From SYOC01 sp964441775 (lineage in GTDB: Bacteria; Desulfobacterota; Binatia; Bin18), in NCBI GenBank assembly GCA_964441775.1, contig CAYTVL010000008.1, positions 1 to 64,000 on the forward strand: a DNA stretch of 64,000 nt. The letters are read 5' to 3'. The position numbers and the translations under genes were made by a program. The notes under the pieces are model-generated. The model saw only the letters and a program-made list of their open reading frames with translations, was not told the DNA's origin and ran no database searches. Each line of letters opens with the position of its first letter. Position 1 is the first letter of the stretch. This document shows positions 17,811 to 26,058 of this stretch, piece by piece.

Positions 17811-19201
17811 TTAGTCTTCTTCCTTGGGGAGACGGCCGGGCCCTTTGCCAAAGAGTTCCGCCGCGCCAGTCACCACGACCTTGTCTCCCTCTTGCACTTC
17901 GCCGGTGATGGCCACGAGCCCATCTCGTCGGACTCCCAGCCCCACTTCCTTCTCGGCGAACACCGTAGGGGCCTGTTGGACGTACACGACACCCTTCCCT
18001 CCACCGTTTTCCAGCACAGCCGCCTCTGGGACCAGCACGGCTGGTTGCTCCAGTCCAGCCGGCAACGCCACCGTTACCGACATGCCGAGTTTCAACTGCC
18101 GGTCCTGATTCTTTACTTCGTAGAGTGGGTTGGCTGTGCGCTTCACTGGATCGACAACAGCACCAGCATAAATCGGAGTCCCCGTCCACGATTGTTCTGA
18201 GGGTTGCGTCTCTCCGCTGCGGCGAATAAGCGCCGGGCTTTTCGTGTCAACCTTGTCTAGGTCTCCCTCGAAAATCGGCGCTTCAACCCATACTGTGGAA
18301 ACGTCTACAATAGTGAATAGAGAGGTGGTCGCATCGACCTGCTGTCCGGCGGTAATGTCCGCCTGCGCGATGATGCCATCGATTGGAGCGGTCAAGGTGA
18401 AGAGGCGCGCGCTCCCACGCTCCGCCGCGTGTGCAGTCCGATAACTGTTTTCCTGGCGGCGCGCGGTGTTGTATCGACTTTGTGCTTGTAACCAAGCCGC
18501 TTCGGCTTCTTCGACCCGCTTACGAGAGACTACTTTGGCCTGGAAAAGATTCCGGCTGCGCTGATACTCGGCGGCGGCGGCGTCCAGTGCAGCTTTCGCT
18601 TCCTGTCCGGCGCCGGCTGCCCCTTCGCCCGCCACATCAAATTGCACCCGCTCAGACTCTGTCACTGTTTGTTCGATCTCGGCCAAGATCTGCCCTTTGT
18701 GGACGAAGGTCCCAGGCGTGGGCAGACGTTCCGCTTCCAACGTAATCACCCGCCCGGCGACAGGGGGGGTGATCAACACGCGACCTTGCATGCGAGGGAN
18801 NNNNNNNNNNNNNNNNNNNNNNNNNNNNNNNNNNNNNNNNNNNNNNNNNNNNNNNNNNNNNNNNNNNNNNNNNNNNNNNNNNNNNNNNNNNNNNNNNNNA
18901 TCACCCGCCCGGCGACAGGGGGGGTGATCAACACGCGACCTTGCATGCGAGGGACGACCCGGCCAAAACTTTCGATGACCGGACGCACAGCTCCTACTAC
19001 CACGGGAACTGTTGTGAGCCCGATCGCTTCTTGCTGTTCGGTTGTCAGAGTCAACTCATTGGGCCTGTCCTTCGCCGCAGGCGTTTCCGACTCCGGCGCC
19101 TGGTGTCGGCAGGCTGTGACCAGGAGGGTGCAAAAGAGTAGGAAGCTAGCGCCCACTAGGCCACCAGAGTGGAAATGAGAGGCGAGCCATGACCACGTCA
19201 T
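17811..19201 (-). CDS. RND membrane-fusion (periplasmic adaptor) lipoprotein, spans scaffold gap
   Basis: An HlyD/CusB-type adaptor that bridges the RND pump and the outer-membrane channel. The N-terminal lipoprotein signal is visible as SFLLFCTLLVTAC, with a lipobox cysteine. The barrel-sandwich halves (RVITLEAERLPTPGTFVHKGQ and LFTLTAPIDGIIAQADITAGQQVDATTSL) flank an alpha-helical hairpin rich in Ala/Glu. The gene is interrupted only by the N-run: both sides carry the same 55 bases, and collapsing them joins RVVPRMQGRVLITPPVAGRV to ITLEAERLP in one frame. The start at 19201 lies inside a dispersed repeat arm; no better start with a signal peptide is visible. Confidence 0.85.
18745..18954. 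other. Artificial scaffold gap with 55-bp contig overlap
   Basis: Bases 18745-18799 and 18900-18954 are identical (both begin ATCACCCGCCCGGCGACAGG and end CATGCGAGGGA). They flank exactly 100 Ns at 18800-18899. This is the pattern left when two contigs that share a terminal 55-mer are scaffolded instead of merged. The real sequence is probably 155 bases shorter, with an uninterrupted adaptor gene. Confidence 0.92.
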
Positions 19202-19283
19202 TCCCGCGAAAGCGGGAATCCAGGAGGTATAACCGTATGCGAACGCTGAATCTTTCTGGATGCCAGCCTGCGCTGGCATGACG
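19196..19283. repeat. REP-like inverted repeat (CGTCATTCCCGCG family)
   Basis: The left arm CGTCATTCCCGCGAAAGCGG(G)AATCCAG and the right arm CTGGATGCCAGCCTGCGCTGG(C)ATGACG are inverted copies of a widely dispersed bacterial repeat. Its minus-strand translation gives the familiar pseudo-peptide MPAQAGIQ...WIPAFAGMT. It lies between the outer-membrane-channel stop and the adaptor gene and supplies the adaptor's likely ATG. Confidence 0.88.
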
Positions 19284-19361
19284 GCGCTGAACTTATCAAA
19301 ATCAGCATGGCGGGCTACTACTCTTTGTCGGTTTTTTCTCATATCTTCCGCATCGCCCTCC

Positions 19362-20600
19362 TCACTCCGCTGCAATCCCAGCCGTACGCTCCACAGTGAC
19401 CCACGCAAGGTTGCGGTCAAAGAGCGCTTGCGCGTAATCACGGCGCACCAGCAGCAGACTCCGCTGCGCGTCCAACACGCCGAGCAAGTCTCCCTCTCCT
19501 TCTTGATAACTCCGTTGCGCTAAAGCAGCAGCTTCTTCCGCTTGCGTCACTAATCCCCGGGCGAACGCCTCTACTTGTTTTGTCGCTGTCTCCCAGTTGC
19601 GATAAGCGGCTAGCAGTGCCTGGTGCAGTTGGAGCCTGGTCGCACGCAGGGTCGCCTCGGCCTCTTCTACGCGACCACGTGCAGCGGCAATCTCGCCTTC
19701 TTTGCGGTCCCATAAGGGAATGGGAAAAGACAGCCCTACAATAGGGCCAGACACCCCAACATTGTCTCTTTTGGCGATACTCACTTCAGGATCGGGGACC
19801 AAGGCCGACCGCGCGAGCTTGAGGTTCAGTTGTTCTCGCTCCACCTTTTGCTTCTGGGCCACGAGCTGGGTGTTCTGCTCTTCCGCGCGCGTCAGCAGCT
19901 CTGCGAGCGAAGGAACCAAGGGTACGGTCAGCAAGGAGCCGCTCAACACGAGTGGGGCATCTGCTCCGCGACCGAGCAGTAGGCTCAGACCTGCTCGCAC
20001 GGTGGCAAGCTGGCCGCGAGTTTTCTCCGCCTCGGTCGCGGCTCTGAGCGATTCCACCTTGGCCTTGGTGACTTCGAATTCGGGCGCGTCGCCTTCTTGG
20101 AAACGCTTTGCGATGGACTGCTGCAATTGCGCCGTCGTGGCGGCGAACGCTTCGACGACCCGACTACTTTCTTGAGCCAACAATACCTGGAAGAAGCCTT
20201 CGCGGGCCACGGCGATCAATTCTTGACGTGTCCCTCCTTGCTCGCTTTTGGCGATGCGCTCATCCGCTTGCGCGACCCCGATACGATAGCCACGTTTAAA
20301 AGGCCACTCCAGCGGCTGTCTGAGCCCGTAAGTTAGTTCCCGTGACGGATCGTTATCTTCGTAGGAAAAGGTGGGATTGGCGTAGGCTCTGGCTTGCCGT
20401 GTTAAGCCTGAGGCCGCCTGAACCCGCGCTTGTGCAGCTTGGGTCAGCGGATGTGCAGCGAGCACGCGCTGAACAATGTCGGTCAGGGTCAGCGGCTCTC
20501 GTTCTTGAGCTGACGCCGACGGAACTGTTCCGTACGGCATAAGGGCTAGAGACAAAACGGCGAGCACGAGAGATCTCAGGCAGGGTGCGGTGTGTTTCAT
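19362..20600 (-). CDS. Outer-membrane efflux channel (TolC/CusC/CzcC family)
   Basis: A 412-residue TolC-family protein with a signal peptide (SLVLAVLSLALMPYGTVPSASAQ). It has the two internal OEP repeats: long Ala/Gln/Glu-rich helices such as AHPLTQAAQARVQAASGLTRQ at the start of the first and EEAEATLRATRLQLHQALLA in the second. The short GLRQPLEWPFKRGYR segment after YANPTFSYEDNDPS is typical of CzcC-like channels. It provides the outer-membrane exit for the RND pump encoded downstream and is the first structural gene after the sensor kinase (131 bases downstream of it). Confidence 0.87.
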   Translation of the reverse strand: MKHTAPCLRSLVLAVLSLALMPYGTVPSASAQEREPLTLTDIVQRVLAAHPLTQAAQARVQAASGLTRQARAYANPTFSYEDNDPSRELTYGLRQPLEWPFKRGYRIGVAQADERIAKSEQGGTRQELIAVAREGFFQVLLAQESSRVVEAFAATTAQLQQSIAKRFQEGDAPEFEVTKAKVESLRAATEAEKTRGQLATVRAGLSLLLGRGADAPLVLSGSLLTVPLVPSLAELLTRAEEQNTQLVAQKQKVEREQLNLKLARSALVPDPEVSIAKRDNVGVSGPIVGLSFPIPLWDRKEGEIAAARGRVEEAEATLRATRLQLHQALLAAYRNWETATKQVEAFARGLVTQAEEAAALAQRSYQEGEGDLLGVLDAQRSLLLVRRDYAQALFDRNLAWVTVERTAGIAAE

Positions 20601-20731
20601 TTTTATATTGTTGTAAATAATAAAACCTCGACCTGCGTGGAGGCCCTATTCTTTTATAAAAAAGAAAGATTACTCCATCCTTTCTCGAACATTACAGTTT
20701 TGCAAGGTTTGGAGGGACGAATGCAGGCTGC

Positions 20732-22153
20732 TCACGCGCGCTGGAGTGGGAGCAGAGGAAGAGCCACCATGAACACAGCGCCGTCTCCAGGGTTACTGTG
20801 GACATTTACGCTACCGCCATGGGCCTGCACAATGGCTTTGACTAAGCTGAGACCGAGCCCCAGGCCACGCTGAGAGCGGCTTTTGTCGCCGCGATACAGG
20901 CGATCCCAAATGTGGGGTAAGTCCTCCGGAGGAATGCCAGCGCCCGTGTCGGTAACAGTCAGTACGATATGGGAAGGTTGCTGCGCCGCCGTGATAACGA
21001 CTTGGCCGCCGTGGGGCGTGTACTTAATTGCATTATCGAGGAGATTGGCGAGTACTTGTTGCAGACGGTTGCCGTCAGCAATCATGCATAGCTCCGGCGG
21101 CGCGGTGGCGGAGACCGCGACCCCTTTGTCCTCGGCCACGTCGCGATAGAGTTCGAGTACGTGAGCAATGAGGCTCTGAGCATGCAAAGAGTCTCGTTCC
21201 AGTCGCATCGCACCATGTTCGGCCTCGGAAATATCCATTAACGTGTTTAACATCGCCAGAATCCGTTCAGATTCTTCGAGGCAGTTGGCGAGCGCCTCGC
21301 GCAGAGCGATAGCTGGCGCGTCGGTTTGCAGCGCGAGTTCCGCCATCCCGCGCAAGCGCGTCATTGGCGTCCGCAGGTCATGCGCTACGTTGTCCAACGT
21401 GTTCTGCATGCCGCTGATAAGGAGGTTAATTCTGTCAAGCGTCGTATTAAATAATTGGCTTAACTCGGTTAATTCATCTTCAGAGTCAGGTACGGGGGCT
21501 CGCGTCGCGAGGGCGCCAGTGGTGATAATCGCGCGCAGAGTATGGATAAGCCCGCGCAGCGGATGCAATGCTCGTCGGGTGAGCAGGGCTCCCCCAATGA
21601 CGCCCACGAGTAAGATCGGCAGCATGACGCCGATAAACGCGCCCCGAAACCGCTCAAACAGGTCTTCGCGTTGATCCGTACTTTTTCCGACCTGTAAAAG
21701 TTTTCCGTCGGGCAACAGCGCGGCGGCGACCTCTAAGGCTTCCGCATCGCCGTTCGTCGAGGAAAGGCTGAAGAACAGTGAAGGCTCCTGCCCGACTGTT
21801 CTTTCCAATTGGGCGAGGTCGAATTGTTTTTCCCAGGCTTGTGGGCTGTGGAAAAAGAGCGTCGTATTGGCGGCGGTTGCGACCCGCACGAGAAAAAGTG
21901 GGTTCCCGGCTTGATTGTACTTCTCTGCAACCTCCTGTTCGATGCCCGCCATCCCTTCGCGTTGGTACTCGCTTTGATACTCGATGAGTGCAGCCTGAAT
22001 CTCTTCCCGGTCCCGACGCTGTAAGGAACGGGAGAGGAGAAGCTCGGTGGCGCCGAAGAGTAGGACCGTACTCAAAAGAAAGAGACCCGAGTACCAGAGG
22101 GTCAAACGGACACTAAGAGTGCGATGCCCCCATCTACGCGTTGCGAAGGACAT
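20732..22153 (-). CDS. Heavy-metal-type sensor histidine kinase (CusS-like)
   Basis: A 473-residue membrane kinase. TM1 is about 18-40, the periplasmic sensor about 41-170 and TM2 about 171-192, followed by HAMP. The DHp H-box is NVAHDLRTPMTRL with phospho-acceptor H258. The ATPase domain has N-box NLLDNAIKYTP and G-boxes DTGAGIPP and GLGLGLSLV. The layout matches metal-responsive kinases such as CusS/CopS. Its start overlaps the regulator gene by 20 bases, and the efflux genes follow on the same strand, so it probably senses periplasmic metal for the pump. No His/Met-rich metal site stands out in the sensor domain, so the ligand is inferred from context. Confidence 0.88.
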   Translation of the reverse strand: MSFATRRWGHRTLSVRLTLWYSGLFLLSTVLLFGATELLLSRSLQRRDREEIQAALIEYQSEYQREGMAGIEQEVAEKYNQAGNPLFLVRVATAANTTLFFHSPQAWEKQFDLAQLERTVGQEPSLFFSLSSTNGDAEALEVAAALLPDGKLLQVGKSTDQREDLFERFRGAFIGVMLPILLVGVIGGALLTRRALHPLRGLIHTLRAIITTGALATRAPVPDSEDELTELSQLFNTTLDRINLLISGMQNTLDNVAHDLRTPMTRLRGMAELALQTDAPAIALREALANCLEESERILAMLNTLMDISEAEHGAMRLERDSLHAQSLIAHVLELYRDVAEDKGVAVSATAPPELCMIADGNRLQQVLANLLDNAIKYTPHGGQVVITAAQQPSHIVLTVTDTGAGIPPEDLPHIWDRLYRGDKSRSQRGLGLGLSLVKAIVQAHGGSVNVHSNPGDGAVFMVALPLLPLQRA

Positions 22154-22808
22154 ATCCTACGCCCCGGATGGTCTGAATCCGTTTGTCGCTTTGCTCTTTG
22201 TCCACTTTGCCGCGGAGTCGGCTCACCAAGACATCCACCACGTTGGTTTGTGGGTCGAAGCGGTAGTCCCACACATGTTCCAGAATCATGGTTTTTGAGA
22301 TCACGCGCCCGGCGTTGCGCATCAGGTATTCGAGCAGGGCAAATTCTCGTGGTTGCAACTCTAAGCGGTGGCCGGCGCGAGTCACCTCACGAGTGAGCAA
22401 GTCCAGCGTCAGGTCGCCAACAACGAGCCGCGTGGGTTCGGTCGCGCCGCTCGCCCGTCGAATCAGCGCCTGCACGCGCGCCAAAAGCTCTACAAAGGCA
22501 AATGGTTTGGTCAGATAATCATCCCCGCCTTTCTGCAGCCCCTTCACCCGGTCATCGACCGTGCGCTTCGCGCTCAGAATGAGAACCGGGGTATTGACCT
22601 TGTGGCGACGGATTTCTTCAATCAACCCGAGACCATTACGCTTTGGCAGCATAATATCGACAACGGCGGTATCGTATGGTTCGGTCAAGGCGAGGCGCAA
22701 CCCTTCGTCGCCATCGGCCGCGCGATCCACTGCAAACCCAGCTTGCTTCAAACCAGCAGAAACAAAATTGGCGATCTGTGTATCGTCTTCAACTACGAGC
22801 ACCCGCAT
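22134..22808 (-). CDS. OmpR/PhoB-family response regulator
   Basis: A 225-residue two-domain regulator. The receiver domain has the acidic pair D8/D9 (VVEDD), phospho-acceptor D51 (VVDIMLPKRNG) and the switch lysine in DDYLTKPFAF. The C-terminal winged helix has VGDLTLDLLTREVTRAGHRL, LQPREFALLEYLMRN and VDVLVSRLRGKVDK. A longer open frame exists, but ATG 22808 with AAGGA upstream starts the receiver fold exactly. An imperfect palindrome GAATT-N10-AATTC at 22833-22852 lies just upstream and could be an autoregulatory site (weak). It presumably activates the efflux operon downstream. Confidence 0.9.
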   Translation of the reverse strand: MRVLVVEDDTQIANFVSAGLKQAGFAVDRAADGDEGLRLALTEPYDTAVVDIMLPKRNGLGLIEEIRRHKVNTPVLILSAKRTVDDRVKGLQKGGDDYLTKPFAFVELLARVQALIRRASGATEPTRLVVGDLTLDLLTREVTRAGHRLELQPREFALLEYLMRNAGRVISKTMILEHVWDYRFDPQTNVVDVLVSRLRGKVDKEQSDKRIQTIRGVGYVLRNA

Positions 22809-22965
22809 GCAGCGTCCTTCTTGACGAGAGGGGAATTCCTGTCGGACAATTCTCGCCCAACCCCGATCTCGTGCGTGGGTTGAGTCTATCACGAAAAAGC
22901 TAGTGGGAAGCAAGCTGGGGTGACAGCCAAGTGGCAGGGATTGATTCATCCCTATCGACTTGTCT

Positions 22966-23394
22966 TCATCGTAAACTCTTAAGGTAGACGGCGAGCTGCT
23001 CCAGTTCCGTTGCAGTGAGCTGTTTGAACGGCGGCATGGTGCTGTCTGCGTTCAGACTATCAGGATCACGGATGTATTGTTTCATCCATTCTCCTTCGCG
23101 CGTCTTCCCAATAAACGATAAGTCTGGTCCACTGCTCGCGCCTTCTCCACGGATTTTATGGCAAGACGCACAGTCGTTCTCGACATACACCTGCGCCCCG
23201 GCGCGCACGGCGGGATCGAGGAAGTACGCAACCGCCGCTTTGTCGACATGGCCATGCCAGGGATTGTGCATGCAAGAAAGAGCGGTTATGTTCGCACAGG
23301 CCGAGGTTGAGAGGAATCCGTAGTACGCCGGGAATGAGATCCCGGCGTTTGTTGTTTGTTGCCATGAGAACATATCCTCTAAAAATCGATCCAC
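22966..23394 (-). CDS. Class I c-type cytochrome
   Basis: A monoheme cytochrome c domain with CASCH (C75, C78, H79 from the 23394 start) and axial methionine in STMPPF (M120). It ends with LTATELEQLAVYLKSL, a typical C-terminal helix. The N-terminus is uncertain: the in-frame start at 23394 overlaps the preceding gene by 16 bases and yields a weak hydrophobic stretch. Another frame nearby reads MATNNKRRDLIPG, a better membrane-anchor start. A frameshift around 23340 may therefore separate the true anchor from the heme domain. A decayed copy of the same domain lies at 25430-25700. The partner barrel cytochrome precedes it directly, suggesting a shared electron route. Confidence 0.7.
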   Translation of the reverse strand: MDRFLEDMFSWQQTTNAGISFPAYYGFLSTSACANITALSCMHNPWHGHVDKAAVAYFLDPAVRAGAQVYVENDCASCHKIRGEGASSGPDLSFIGKTREGEWMKQYIRDPDSLNADSTMPPFKQLTATELEQLAVYLKSLR

Positions 23395-24806
23395 GCTGAA
23401 AGATACAAGGTGTTGTTATCGTACGCGTTACGTCCGGAGCCGTCAAAATTCCGATGGGTGCCATTAAATTGCGGATAGAGAGTATATTCAAGGGATATTT
23501 TTACGTTGCTGGCTGGCCAGAAGTGCGGTCCCCCCGACTTGTTAAAAGGCAAATAGTCGAGCTGGAACACCCATCGGTCAGTATTGGGGCTTCCATTGCG
23601 AGATCCATACAGCGTCGCATCCTTGCTGCCTCCGATACGGAAATATTGGATGTCGAAACCATAAGTCTTATCAAACAAATACGAGCCGGCGATCGATGCT
23701 GTCCACAGCGTATTCGACGAATTTCCTGAAACACCAAGTCTACGGCTCGCATGTAGCCTCTGATCTTCGTGTATCCAATTAGTCAGGATAGTAATATCGT
23801 GCGGCGTTGAGAGATATTGATATTGGGAGTCGAGTCCCACATCTGTCAGAGAATCGTGGCCAGCGCTCCGCTTGCGTCCCGGGAAGGTCTGCGCCGCTAA
23901 CCCAAACGTGCCAAATTCGAGGGAGTGGGACTCCCTATTTTTCTCGATCGCCACGCGCCAGTAGGGGGCGAGATTGTCGAGTTGGGTCTCACCAGTAGGG
24001 TCCACCCCAAGGCTCTTTTGCACATGGGCCGGCAGCGATCCATACGCTCCAGCATCCACATACAGCAGGTTATTGATCATACTATAGCCCCCGAACCCGA
24101 TCACTTGCTGAGCGAGGCCCCCCGAAATAAGCGGCGAGGCTGCAGGGGATGGGGCCAGATTCGAATCCGCAAACGGGAAGCCCCACGCGGGGGTCGTGTT
24201 CCAGAGGTCCTGCAGGGTGGGATTGTTATTGACGTAGGCTCCGAGAATCACACCGGTATTGGCGATAGTCATTCCTTTCGCCGCCCGCACTTCCATATTG
24301 TCCCATGACCATTGCCTCGCGACTCCATCCCATGTGCCTTGGGCAAAGACCCCGATGCTATTGAGAAGGCCAGCCCAAGATTTGCCTACGAGTCGTTCCG
24401 CATACGGCCCAAAGAGGCGGCCAGCATAAAAGAAGCTGATTTGATTCAGTGAAAAGTTGTCATTTCCGCTGAATCCAGAAGGTACATCAGCTTTTGGTTG
24501 CGCCTTCTGCGTGTGCGTAAACCCAGGAGCGCCTTGCATCATGACCGCGAGCGGCGGCAACTCCGACTGTTCACTACTTAGGGTGTAGCCGGACAGTTTA
24601 AACGCGCGCCCGAACGGACCAAGCTGAGGAAAGGCCGTATGACAGCCGGTACACGCCATCCCCGTTTGCCGCGCAAACGAGGGGACCGCATACACCTCCG
24701 ACGCAGAGTACAGGATGGCTAAGACCATCGTGAGCATGCCAATCGTTTGCACTCCCGCAAACCAGAGGCCCCGCCAACAGTCCCACAGGGGCTTTTGCTT
24801 CATCAT
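23379..24806 (-). CDS. Monoheme outer-membrane beta-barrel cytochrome-like protein
   Basis: A 475-residue protein with a hydrophobic N-terminal signal, then one heme motif right after the likely cleavage site (MACTGCHTAFPQLGPFGR; C52, C55, H56). The remaining about 400 residues alternate polar and aromatic residues in short strands separated by Asn/Gly/Ser loops, and the last residue is Phe (SAWIDF). These features fit an outer-membrane beta-barrel with a heme plug or periplasmic heme tag. Uncharacterised proteins of this layout occur beside cytochromes in several phyla (from memory). A role in passing electrons across the outer membrane is inference. It is encoded directly upstream of a small cytochrome c with a 16-base overlap. 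Confidence 0.72.
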   Translation of the reverse strand: MMKQKPLWDCWRGLWFAGVQTIGMLTMVLAILYSASEVYAVPSFARQTGMACTGCHTAFPQLGPFGRAFKLSGYTLSSEQSELPPLAVMMQGAPGFTHTQKAQPKADVPSGFSGNDNFSLNQISFFYAGRLFGPYAERLVGKSWAGLLNSIGVFAQGTWDGVARQWSWDNMEVRAAKGMTIANTGVILGAYVNNNPTLQDLWNTTPAWGFPFADSNLAPSPAASPLISGGLAQQVIGFGGYSMINNLLYVDAGAYGSLPAHVQKSLGVDPTGETQLDNLAPYWRVAIEKNRESHSLEFGTFGLAAQTFPGRKRSAGHDSLTDVGLDSQYQYLSTPHDITILTNWIHEDQRLHASRRLGVSGNSSNTLWTASIAGSYLFDKTYGFDIQYFRIGGSKDATLYGSRNGSPNTDRWVFQLDYLPFNKSGGPHFWPASNVKISLEYTLYPQFNGTHRNFDGSGRNAYDNNTLYLSAWIDF

Positions 24807-24909
24807 GAAGTTCCTCCTCTTTCCCGTTGCCTTCCCTGTTCACCAAGTCTAGTAAGGATGGGGCAGAGAAAAACGAAGGAGCTTTTCCATTGCCATGGCA
24901 AAACAGCTC

Positions 24910-25296
24910 CTAATTCGGCGCGTAGGGAGGGACGGCCAAGGTCCGAAGATACGCCACGACGTTGTGAATGTCCTCGTCCTTGATTTGGGCGCTCCAGGCT
25001 GGCATCAAGGACGACTTGCCTACAGCAGCGCCTCCTTCTTTCACCACCTTGAACAGGTACTCATCCGTGAGCTTGTTCATATACTCACCGTTAGTGTGAT
25101 TACGGGGTTTTGGACTAAGCATCGCTGAGGCGGGCCCATCCCCCTTGCCAGCCAGCCCGTGACACATCGAACAGGTCTTTTCATAGGTGACTTTTCCAGC
25201 AGCAGGGTCCGCGGTCCCAGCAAAAGCACCGGGAAGACACAGGGCGCTGAGCAGACCACCGACTCCAATCACACGACTCAGAGGCACTCGCTTCAT
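24910..25296 (-). CDS. Periplasmic c-type cytochrome
   Basis: A 128-residue class I cytochrome with a clear Sec signal peptide (RVIGVGGLLSALCLPGAFAG). The heme site is CSMCH at C42/C45/H46, followed by the usual GLAGKGDGPAS. The sixth ligand is in SSLMPAW at M98, and the C-terminal helix is DEDIHNVVAYLRTLA. The ATG at 25296 with GAGAGG upstream is preferred to an in-frame ATG eight codons earlier. It is a soluble periplasmic electron carrier, probably paired with the barrel cytochrome whose gene lies 103 bases downstream on the same strand. Confidence 0.88.
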   Translation of the reverse strand: MKRVPLSRVIGVGGLLSALCLPGAFAGTADPAAGKVTYEKTCSMCHGLAGKGDGPASAMLSPKPRNHTNGEYMNKLTDEYLFKVVKEGGAAVGKSSLMPAWSAQIKDEDIHNVVAYLRTLAVPPYAPN

Positions 25297-25429
25297 GGTA
25301 ACCTCTCGTGTAAGGAACATTTGACAATAGGGTAAATATTCTCGAGATCCTGCCGCATCAGAGGTGGGGGATCACCTGCCGCGCTGACCGAGGGCCCTCC
25401 TCGGTCAGCGGGGTTCTCGCACGATCCCC

Positions 25430-25700
25430 CAGACCCCAGCGGCTCCAGGCTCGGCAATCGTTGCCGAGCAGCACGTTGTCAGGATCGCGGAGAGCGTGTT
25501 GCCTGCATTCCACTTCGCGCATCTTGCCAATACACGATCAATCTGGGTCACTGCGCACGCCTTCTTCACGGATGGTGTGGCACGAGGCACAGTCGTTCTC
25601 AGCCTCATTGGGGAATTGCACTCCGTGCCAGTCTGAAAGAGTAAGCAATCAGCAACACGGAAGGGGCACGAAGGCTCAACCTCGACAAAGAACCCGGCGT
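25430..25700 (-). pseudogene. Decayed copy of a class I cytochrome c
   Basis: Translating the minus strand around 25610-25470 gives ENDCASCHTIREEG, then SDPD, a TGA stop at 25541-25539, SCIGKMREVE and LRDPD. This matches the intact cytochrome at 22966-23394 (ENDCASCHKIRGEG, SGPDLSFIGKTREGE, IRDPD). Upstream, VADCLLFQ in a shifted frame recalls VAYFLDPA. The methionine-ligand end is missing. The copy therefore has a frameshift, an internal stop and a lost 3' end. A longer open frame covering this stretch is in the wrong register and is not a gene. Confidence 0.78.
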
Positions 25701-25701
25701 T

Positions 25702-26058
25702 CTGGCAGACGCACATTACAGGGTCTGCTAAGTGCAGCGTGAAAACCGACCATCTCAGGACTTGGGCTGTAGCAAAATTCGTTTCTCCTTCTCTAATCGC
25801 CTCTCTTAGAATGGGATCACCACTGGTGATAGCCTCCGAAGAGGAGCAGTTGGTGGAAAACCGGAAAAGGATGAAAATGCTGTCAGGACAGGAAACCTCC
25901 GTAAAGTTTTTTCTGACCAGAACGACGAACCTACACGTCCCAAGCGGAGGTTTCCTCTCGTCGTCAGTCACGAGTAGCCGTCGTCATATCTCAACCATTT
26001 GGGACTTTCCCGGTCTGAGCTCCGCGAGATGTTCCCTCTAATCGTCATCATCGTGCGG
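25702..26058. other. Non-coding stretch with one long-loop hairpin
   Basis: No credible gene is seen. A perfect 11-base inverted repeat, GGAAACCTCCG at 25891-25901 and CGGAGGTTTCC at 25945-25955, encloses 43 bases. It could be a terminator for the minus-strand TIGR03118 gene, which ends at 26059, or part of an RNA structure. There is no T-run typical of an intrinsic terminator. Confidence 0.45.

Noticed and set aside
19202..19441. N-terminal extension of the adaptor (MPAQAGIQ...)
   Set aside because: This stretch is translated REP-like repeat plus the end of the neighbouring channel gene in another frame.
22833..22852. GAATT-N10-AATTC as a defined metal-response operator
   Set aside because: Half-sites of five bases are too short to claim as an operator without replication elsewhere; mentioned only as a weak possibility under the regulator.
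25405..25971. 188-codon minus-strand open frame
   Set aside because: It runs out of register with the decayed cytochrome copy it covers and shows no protein-like pattern.
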